In this document: positions 56,517 to 64,000 of the stretch, one piece after another
How positions within the stretch are numbered: the first letter of the stretch is position 1
Layout of the letters: every line of letters begins with the position of its first letter
Origin: Triticum aestivum
Lineage: Eukaryota; Streptophyta; Magnoliopsida; Poales; Poaceae
Direction: 5' to 3'
DNA: 64,000 bases
NCBI RefSeq assembly: GCF_018294505.1
Contig: NC_057795.1
Location: 516,601,915-516,665,914, forward strand
Notes under the pieces: generated by a model
Database searches by the model: none
What the model saw: only the letters and a program-made list of their open reading frames with translations
What the model was told of the DNA's origin: nothing
Position numbers and translations under genes: made by a program

Positions 56517-58143
56517 CGCCATCGCTTCTTCATAGTTCAAAGGTTCACCGTTGTCTAACAACATGATTTCTAGGACAGGGTTGCCATACCACTCTGGTGT
56601 TGAATGTGTCCTTGTGGACCTAAGAAGTTCAGTAGCAACTTGATCTGAAGTACCTTGGTCATCATCATTAATTTCCTCTCCAGTCGGTGAAGGCACCACA
56701 GGAACATTTTCCTGAGCTGCACTACTTTCCGGTTCAAGAGGTAGTACTTCATCGAGTTCTACTTTCCTCCCACTTACTTCTTTCGAGATAAACTCTTTCT
56801 CCAGAAAGGACCCGTTCTTGGCAACAAAGATCTTGCCTTCGGATCTAAGGTAGAAGGTATACCCAATGGTTTCCTTAGGGTATCCTATGAAGACGCATTT
56901 TCCGACTTGGGTTCGAGCTTTTCAGGTTGAAGTTTCTTGACATAAGCATCGCATCCCCAAACTTTTTGAAACGACAGCTTATGTTTCTTCCCAAACCATA
57001 TTTCATATGGTGTCATCTCAACGGATTTAGACAGTGCCCTATTTAAAGTGAATGTAGCTGTCTCTAGAGCGTATCCCCAAAATGATAGCGGTAAATCGGT
57101 TAGTGACATCATAGATCGCACCATATCCAGTAGAGTGCGATTACGATGTTCGGACACACCGTTACACTGAGGTGTTCCAGGCGGCGTGAGTTGTGAAACG
57201 ATTCCACATTTCCTTAAGTGCATACCAAATTCGTGACTTAAATATTCTCCTCCACGATCTGATCGTAAGAACTTTATTTTTCGGTCATGTTGATTCTCTA
57301 CCTCATTCTGAAATTCCTTGAACTTTTCAAAGGTCTCAGACTTGTGTTTCATCCAGTAGACATACCCATATCTACTTAAGTCATCGGTGAGAGTGAGAAC
57401 ATAACGATAGACTCCGCGAGCCTCAACGCTCATTGGACCGCACACATCGGTATGTATGATTTCCAATAAGTTGGTTGTTCGCTCCATTGTTCCAGAGAAC
57501 GGGGTCTTGGTCATTTTTCCCATGAGGCATGGTTCGCATGTGTCAAATGATTCATAATCGAGAGACTCTAAAAGTCCATCAGCATGGAGCTTCTTCATGC
57601 ACTTGACACCAATGTGACCAAGGCGGCAGTGCCACAAGTATGTGGGACTATCGTTATCAACCTTATATCTTTTGGTATTCACACTATGAATATGTGTAAC
57701 ATCACGTTCGAGATTCATCAAGAATAAACCATTGACCAGCGGGGCATGACCATAAAACATATCTTTCATATAAATAGAACAACCATTATTCTCGGATTTA
57801 AATGAGTAGCCATCTCGTATTAAACGAGATCTAGATACAATGTTCATGCTCAAAGCTGGCACTAAATAACAATTATTGAGGTTTAAAACTAATCCATAGG
57901 TCAATGTAGAGGTAGCGTGCCGACGGCGATCACATCGACCTTGGAACCATTCCCGACGCGCATCGTCACCTCGTCCTTCACCAGTCTCCACTTATTCCGC
58001 AGCTCCTGCTTTGAGTTACAAATATGAGCAACTGCACCGGTATCAAATACCCAGGAGCTACTACGAGTACTGGTAAGGTACACATCAATTACATGTATAT
58101 CACATATACCTTTAGTGTTGCCGGCCTTCTTGTCCGCCAAGTA
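56517..58143 (-). pseudogene. TE10 protease, integrase and linker
   Basis: Protease WVFDTGAVAHICNS near 58045, then a frameshift near 57900. The integrase frame 57991-56885 has the HHCC zinc domain (LWHCRLGHIG ... CEPCLMGK), IIHTDVCGP (first Asp), FLRSDRGGEYLS (second Asp) and NGVSEHRNRTLLDMVRSMM (Glu), so the DDE triad is kept. A further frameshift near 56885 leads to the linker (PEWYGNPVLEIMLL, LNYEEAMAGP), which stops at the TE11 insertion. Confidence 0.87.
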
Positions 58144-58950
58144 TTTGGGGCAGTTCCGCTTCTAGTGTCCCTTGCCCTTGCAATAAAAGCACTCAGTCTC
58201 AGGTTTGGGTCCATTCTTTGGCTTCTTCCCGGCAACAGGTTTACCGGGTGCGGCAACTCCCTTGCTGTCCTTCTTGAAGTTCTTCTTACCCTTGCCTTTC
58301 TTGAAACTAGTGGTTTTATTGACCATCAACACTTGATGCCCCTTCTTGATTTCTACCTCCGCTGATTTCAGCATTGAAAATACTTCAGGAATAGTTTTCA
58401 CCATCCCCTGCATATTGTAGTTCATCACAAAGCTCTTGTAGCTAGGTGGGAGTGACTGAAGGATTCTGTCAATGACCGCCTCGTCCGGGAGGTTAATGTC
58501 CAGCTGGGACAAGTGGTTGTGCAACCCAGACATTTTGAGTATGTGCTCACTGACAGAACTATTTTCCTCCATCTTACAACTATAGGACTTGTCGGAGACT
58601 TCATATCTCTCGACCCGAGCATGAGCTTGGAAAACCATTTTCAGCTCTTTGAACATCTCATATGCTCCGTGTTTCTCAAAACGCTTTTGGAGCCCCGGTT
58701 CTAAGTTGTAAAGCATGCCTCACTGAACAAGGGAGTAATCATCAGCACGTGACTGCCAAGCGTTCATGACGTCTTGGTTCTCTGAGATGGGTGCTTCACC
58801 TAGCGGTCCTTCTAGGACATATGCTTTCTTGGCAGCTATGAGGATGATCCTCAGGTTCCGGACCCAGTCTGAATAGTTGCTGCCATCATCTTTCAGCTTG
58901 GTTTTCTCTAGGAACGCGTTGAAGTTGAGGTTGACATGAGCGTTGGCCAT
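58144..58950 (-). pseudogene. TE10 gag
   Basis: ATG at 58950 (MANAHVNLNFNAFLEKTKLK) through a TGA at about 58720, then in the same region MLYNLEPGLQKRFEKHGAYE, the UBN2-like gag core (ILKMSGLHNHLSQLDINLPD, ILQSLPPSYKSFVMNYNM), a Lys-rich tract and the zinc knuckle CFYCKGKGH-stop-KRNC near 58170. The stop in the knuckle is TAG where Trp (TGG) is usual. Confidence 0.85.
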
Positions 58951-58980
58951 TTGATCTAGAAGACATTTTTGCAAAGGTTT

Positions 58981-60210
58981 TTAGACTAAGTTCATGATAA
59001 TTAAGTTCATCTAATCAAATTATTTAATGAACTCCCACTCAGATTAGACATCCCTCTAGTCATCTAAGTGATACATGATCCGAGTCAACTAGGTTGTGTC
59101 CGATCATCACGTGAGACGGACTAGTCATCATCGGTGAACGTCTTCATGTTGATCATATCTTCCATACGACACATGTTCGACCTTTCGGTCTCTTGTGTTC
59201 CGAGGCCATGTCTGTACATGCTAGGCTCGTCAAGTTAACCTAAGTGTTTTGCATGTGTAAATCTGTCTTACACCCGTTGTATGTGGATGTTGGAATCTAT
59301 CACACCCAATCATCACGTGGTGCTTCGAAACAACAAACTTTCGCAACGGCGCACAGTTAGGGGGAACACTTTCTTGAAAATATTATGAGGGATCATCTTA
59401 TTTAGTACCGTCGTTCTAAGAAAATAAGATGCAAAAACATGATAAACATCACATGCAATCAAATAGTGACATGATATGGCCAATATCATATAGATCCTTT
59501 GATCTCCATCTTCGGGGCGCCATGATCATCTTCTTCACCGGCATGACACCATGATCTCCATCATCATGATCTCCATCATCATGTCTCCGTGAAGTTGCTC
59601 GCCAACTATTACTTCTACTACTATGGCTAACGGTTTAGCAATAAAGTAAAGTAATTACATGGCGTTTAATCATTGACACACAGGTCATACAATAATTAAG
59701 ACAACTCCTATGGCTCCTGCCGGTTGTCATACTCATCGACATGAAAGTCATGATTCCTATTACAAGAACATGATCTCATACATCACATATATATCATTCA
59801 TCACAACTTTTGGCCATATCACATCACAAGGCATATGCTGCAAAAACAAGTTAGACGTCCTCTAATTGTTGTTGCATGGTTTTACGTGGCTGCAATTGGG
59901 TTCTAGAAAGAACTTTTCTTACCTACGTGAAAACCACAACGTGATATGCCAATTTCTATTTAACCTTCATAAGGACCCTTATCATCGAATCCGATCCGAC
60001 TAAAGTGGGACAGACAGACACCTGCTAGCCACCTTATGCAACTAGTGCATGTCAGTCGGTGGAACCTGTCTCACGTAAGCGTACCGGGCCGCTTCATCCC
60101 ACGATGCCGCCGAAACAAGATAAGACTAGTAGTGGCAAGAAAATTCACAACATCTACACCCACAAAAAATTTGTGTTCTACTCGTGCAAAGAAACTACGC
60201 ATAGACCTAG
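58981..60210 (-). other. TE10 leader
   Basis: Long noncoding 5' leader typical of this Copia group; shares phrases such as GACGTCTAACTTGTTTTTGC (reverse strand) with TE7 and TE9. Confidence 0.75.
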
Positions 60211-60222
60211 CTGATGATGCCA
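60211..60222 (-). other. TE10 primer binding site, diverged
   Basis: Coding-strand TGGCATCATCAGC abuts the LTR; recognisable but altered form of the initiator tRNA-Met complement. Confidence 0.6.
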
Positions 60223-60223
60223 C

Positions 60224-61928
60224 TGTTGGGGAACGTTGCGGAAAATAAATTTTTTCTACGCTTCACCAAGATCAATCTATGGAGTCATCTAGCAACGATA
60301 GAGAGGAGTACATCTACATACCCTTGTAGATCGCGAGCGGAAGCGTTCAAGAGAACGGGGTTGAGGGAGTCGTACTCGTCGTGATCCAAATCATCGGAGA
60401 TCCTAGCGCCGAACGGACGGCACCTCCGCGTTCAACACACGTATGGTTGGGAAGATGTCTCCTTCTTCTTGATCCAGCAAGGGGGAGGGAGAGGTTGATG
60501 GAGATCTAGGAGCACAACGGCGTGGTGGTGGAAGTAGCGGTGATCCGGCAGGGCTTCGCCAAGCTCAGCGAGAGGGAGAGGTGGTGCGGAGGGAGAGGGA
60601 GGCGCCAGGAGCAGGGGTGCGCAGCCCTCCCTCCCACCTCTTTATATAGGGGCCCTGGGGGGCACCGTCCCCCTAGAGATTGGATCTCAAGGGGGGCGGC
60701 GGCCAAGGGGGTGGCTTGCCCCCCAAGCCAAGTGGGGCGCCCCCACCCCTAGGGTTTCCAACCCTAGGCGCAGGGGGAGGCCCAAGGGGGGGCCCACCAG
60801 CCCACCAGGGGCTGGTTCCCTTCCCCACTTCAGCCCATGGGGCCCTCCAAGATAGGTGGCCCCACCCGGTGGACCCCGGGACCCTTCTGGTGGTCCCAGT
60901 ACAATACCGGTGAACCCCGAAACTTTCCCGATGGCCGAAACTGGACTTCCTATATACAATTCTTTACCTCTGGACCATTCCGGAACTCCTCGTGACGTCC
61001 GGGATCTCATCCGGGACTCTGAACAACTTTCAGGTTACCGCATACTAATATCTCTACAACCCTAGCGTCACCGAACCTTAAGTGTGTAGACACTACGGGT
61101 TCGGGAGACATGCAGACATGACCGAGACGACTCTCTGGTCAATAACCAACAGCGGGATCTGGATACCCATGTTGGCTCCCACATGCTCCTCGATTATCTC
61201 ATCGGATGAACCACGATGTCGAGGATTCAAGTAATCCCGTATACAATTCCCTTTGTCAATCGGGATGTTACTTGCTCGAGATTCGATCGTCGGTATCCCA
61301 ATACCTCGTTCAATCTCGTTACCGGCAAGTCACTTTACTCGTACCGTAATGCATGATCCCGTGACCAAACACTTGGTCACATTGAGCTCATTATAATGAT
61401 GCATTACCGAGTGGGCCTAGAGATACCTCTCTGTCATACGGAGTGACAAATTCCAGTCTCGATCCGTGTCAACCCAACAGATACTTTCGGGGGTACCTGC
61501 AGTATACCTTTATAGTCACCCAGTTACGTTGTGACGTTTGGTACACCCAAAGCACTCCTACGGTATCCGGGAGTTACACGATCTCATGGTATAAAGAAAT
61601 GATACTTGACATTGGAAAAGCTCTAGCAAACGAACTACACGATCTTGTGCTATGCTTAGGATTGGGTCTTGTCCATCACATCATTCTCCTAATGATGTGA
61701 TCCCATTATCAACGACATCCAATGTCCATAGTCAAGAAACCATGACTATCAGTTGATCAACGAGCTAGTCAACTAGAGGCTTACTAGGGACATGTTGTGG
61801 TCTATGTATTCACACATGTATTACGATTTCCAGATAACACAATTATAGCATGAATAATGGACAATTATCATGACAAGGAAATATAATAATAATCCTTTTA
61901 TTATTGCCTCTAGGGCATATTTCCAACA
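60224..61928 (-). repeat. TE10 5' LTR
   Basis: 1705 bp; TATA box CTATATAAAGAGG near 60640-60652. By eye it differs from the left LTR at roughly 1 in 20 positions in the first 200 bases, fewer elsewhere. Confidence 0.92.
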
Positions 61929-62102
61929 GTGAGGGAGGAATACAACCCTCTCGTGGGGTTCCGGAGTAGGGACAGTCTGTTCCGCCTCCGGGAGACAGTG
62001 TGCGATCTTCTTGGCTAGGTATCCGGCCTCCCGGAGTTTCTTGATATCCTTCTCCTTGATGGAGGAGGCCATCCATTTGCCTTGCGCTCCAGATGCAGAC
62101 AT
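61929..62102 (-). pseudogene. TE8 antisense gene, exon 1 first part (start)
   Basis: ATG at 62102 opens MSASGAQGKWMASSIKEKDI and continues through LREAGYLAKKIAHCLPEAEQ to FLPH, where TE10 begins. The gene starts about 540 bp inside the TE8 3' LTR and runs against the gag direction, so its promoter must lie between 62103 and the LTR or in the LTR on the reverse strand. Whole gene: five exons over about 3 kb after removing the insertions. Confidence 0.7.
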
Positions 62103-62641
62103 GGTTGGAGTGCTTTTTGGGCGGAAGAGATGGGTTCTTGGGCGCTGGAGCTCGAGAATGAATGAGCAGAGGAAGAAGGGGGCATGGGTGAAAGAGGGGA
62201 ATCCTTATCCCTTTATAAAGGCAGTAAAAATCATGCGCCCCCACTCGCCCTAAAACTCTCTTATTTCCCAAGTGTCGTGCTGATGGCACGGTTGGGTTAT
62301 CCATGCCCGCATTGATGAGAATCCCGTGATAAGGGGACACGATCTCTACTTTGACAAGACATGCCGATAAAATCGTGCCTCGAGATACAGAGGGGCGGGA
62401 TAAAAACAGTTTGAATAAAGACCGGGCCGTGCTATGATGTCACGCTATGAGTTGTCAGCAGATTGGACTCGTGGGATATTATACTCTCTACAGTGGTATG
62501 TGGAATTTGTTTTGCAGAGCTGGACATGATTCTTATGTTCAAGATCTACTTTGGAGTATTCGGAGAAGGAACCCGCCTTGCAATGCCGAAGACAATTTGC
62601 ACGCCGGACTCATCGTCATTGAAGCCTGGTTCAGGGGCTAC
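62103..62641. other. TE8 region between antisense start and 3' LTR
   Basis: Promoter side of the antisense gene. On the minus strand a TATA-like TTTATAAAGG lies at about 62210-62219, some 110 bp before the ATG. At 62632-62641 CAGGGGCTAC forms the TE8 polypurine tract. Confidence 0.5.
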
Positions 62642-63111
62642 TGAGGGAGTCCCGGATTAAGCGGTCCTCGGATGGCCGGACTATATACATATGCTGGACT
62701 GTTGGGCTATGAAGGTACAAGATAGAAGACTTCGTCCCGTGTCCGGAGGGTACTCTCCTTTACTGGAAGGCAAGCTTGGCGATTCGAATATGAAGATTCA
62801 TTTCTCTGTAACCGACTTTGTGTAACCCTAGCCCCCTCCGGTGTTTATATAAACCGGAGGGTTTTGTCCGTAGGACAACAACAATCATAATCATATGCTA
62901 GCTTCTAGGGTTTAGCCTCTACGATCTCGTGGTAGATCAACTCTTGTAATACTCATATCATCAAGATCAATCAAGCAGGAAGTAGGATATTACCTCCATC
63001 AAGAGGGCCCGAACCTGGGTAAACATTGTGTCCCCCACCTCCTATTACCATTAGCCTTAGATGCACAGTTCGGGACCCCCTACCCGAGATCCGCCGGTTT
63101 TGACACCGACA
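62642..63111 (+). repeat. TE8 3' LTR (470 bp)
   Basis: TGAGGGAGTCCCGGATTAAG to GACACCGACA. Perfect 9 bp arms CCCTCCGGT (62834-62842) and ACCGGAGGG (62853-62861) place TATATAAA in the loop. Confidence 0.92.
62846..62853 (+). promoter_or_regulatory. TE8 LTR TATA box in a hairpin loop
   Basis: TATATAAA between the two inverted arms listed for this LTR. In the 5' LTR the equivalent is CTACATAA. Confidence 0.65.
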
Positions 63112-64000
63112 CCGACAACGGTGCTACGATGGAGATCAAGGTGTCGCGCCGGTGACGATGGTGATCATGACGGTGCTTTGGAGATGGAGATGAAAGGCAC
63201 AAGATGATGATGGCCATATCATATCACTTATATTTATTGCTTGTGATGTTTATCTTTTATGCATCTTATTTTGCTTTGATTGACGGTAGCATTATAAGAT
63301 GATCTCTCACTAAATTTCAAGGTATAAGTGTTCTCCCTGAGTATGCACCATTGCCAAAGTTGGTCGTGCCGAGACACCACGTGATGATCGGGTGTGATAA
63401 GCTCTACGTTCACATACAACGGGTACAAGCCAGTTTTGCACATGAAGAAATACTCGGGTTAAACTTGACGAGCCTAGCATATGCAGATATGGCCTCGGAA
63501 CACTGAGACTGAAAGGTCGAGCGCGAATCATATAGTAGATATGATCAACATAGTGATGTTCACCATTGAAAACTACTCCATCTCACGTGATGATCGGACA
63601 TGGTTTAGTTGATTTGGATCACATGATCACTTTGATGATTAGAGGTATGTCTATCTAAGCGGGAGTTCTTAAGTAATATGATTAATTGAACTTTAATTTA
63701 TCATGAACTTAGTCCTGGTAGTATTTTGCATATTCTGTTGTAGATCAATAGCTCGCGTTGTTGCTTCCCTATGTTTTTTGCTTCCCTATGTTTTTATATG
63801 TGTTCCTAGAGAAAAACTAAGTTGAAAAGATGTTAGTAGCAATGATGCGGACTTGGTCCATGATCTGAGGTTTATCCTCATTGCTGCACAGAAGAATTAT
63901 GTCCTTGATGCACCGCTAGGTGACAGACCTATTGCAGGAGCAGATGCAGACGTTATGAATGTTTGGCTAGCTCAATATGATGACTACTTGATAGTTTAGT
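63112..64000 (+). mobile_element. TE7 part 2: leader and start of gag
   Basis: Begins with the TE8 target copy CCGAC, then AACGGTGCTACGATGGAGATC, which continues the TE7 leader as judged from TE9. The leader includes a tandem TGCTTCCCTATGTTTTT at about 63762-63798. The gag remnant follows to the window edge. Confidence 0.88.
63814..64000 (+). pseudogene. TE7 gag N-terminus with stops
   Basis: Reads EKLS-stop-KDVSSNDADLVHDL, then LRFILIAAQKNYVLDAPLGD and VMNVWLAQYDDYLIV-stop (TAG at 63996-63998). Both stops are also in TE9 (near 47880 and 47700). The window ends two bases later. Confidence 0.8.

Larger units (their letters stand above)
51664..61928 (-). mobile_element. TE10: Copia element (WIS/Angela/BARE-like), split by solo LTR TE11
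   Basis: About 8.7 kb without TE11. LTRs 51664-53372 and 60224-61928 (about 1.7 kb each), ends TGTTGGGGAA and ATTTCCAACA. The flanking 5-mers CGGAG and GTGAG agree at only three positions, so the target duplication has decayed. It interrupts exon 1 of the TE8 antisense gene. Confidence 0.9.
35061..63111 (+). mobile_element. TE8: Gypsy element (Fatima-like), host of two nested Copia elements
   Basis: LTRs at 35061-35531 and 62642-63111. Target duplication ACGAC (35056-35060) versus CCGAC (63112-63116), one mismatch. Without TE9, TE10 and TE11 the element is about 9.2 kb. It encodes gag-protease on the plus strand and an intron-containing gene on the minus strand; no reverse transcriptase or integrase was found, so it appears non-autonomous. 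The Fatima-like label is from recall. Confidence 0.87.

Noticed and set aside
51659..61933. Perfect 5 bp target duplication for TE10
   Set aside because: Flanks CGGAG and GTGAG differ at two of five positions; recorded as decayed and not claimed.

Overview
The window looks like an intergenic to pericentromeric stretch of a Triticeae (wheat, barley or Aegilops type) nuclear chromosome. This rests on the LTR termini (TGATACGTCTCC..., TGAGGGAGTCC..., T-G..GGAAATATGCCCTAGAGG...), tRNA-Asp and tRNA-iMet type primer sites, a CACTA terminus (CACTACAAAAAAATACACTTCC), Stowaway MITEs starting CTCCCTCC, and a plant-type intron-containing gene. More than 85% of the bases are transposable elements. No bacterial, plasmid or CRISPR features are present. 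Family names (Sabrina-like, Fatima-like, Angela/WIS/BARE-like) are recalled from general knowledge and were not checked by a search.

Layout. 1-8880: TE1, a minus-strand non-autonomous Gypsy element with gag-protease and an extra ORF but no reverse transcriptase; it cut into the gag of TE2 (8881-11595, minus-strand Gypsy). 11596-13176: TE3, one end of a CACTA transposon. 13177-15240: degenerate sequence rich in GCTGCAACC-like words. 15250-16945: TE4, a 5'-truncated LINE. 17521-20856: the one convincing host gene, a three-exon HMA-domain protein of the SODIUM POTASSIUM ROOT DEFECTIVE (NaKR) type, with Stowaway MITEs in its second intron. 20857-22522: low-copy sequence, a possible DNA transposon and two palindromic tandem units.

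From 22523 to the right edge everything is one nest. TE5 (Gypsy, +, from 22523) is interrupted at 27953 by TE6 (Gypsy, -), which is interrupted at 32746 by TE7 (Copia, +), which is interrupted at 35061-63111 by TE8 (Gypsy, +). TE8 holds two minus-strand Copia elements, TE9 (42335-50899, perfect GAAAT target duplication) and TE10 (51664-61928). TE10 is itself split by TE11, a solo Gypsy LTR (54950-56511, perfect GGGCC duplication). That is six levels. TE7 resumes at 63112 and runs off the window; the far halves of TE5 and TE6 are outside.

Points of special interest: TE8 carries, antisense to its gag, a multi-exon gene with a putative gypsy-type transposon domain and coiled coils, now split by TE9 (in an intron) and TE10 (in exon 1). 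TE7 and TE9 share the same gag-killing lesions, so they descend from an already dead copy and must have been moved in trans. TE5 and TE6 share an unrecognised ORF in place of gag-pol. Many premature stops look like C-to-T (methylation/deamination) changes.
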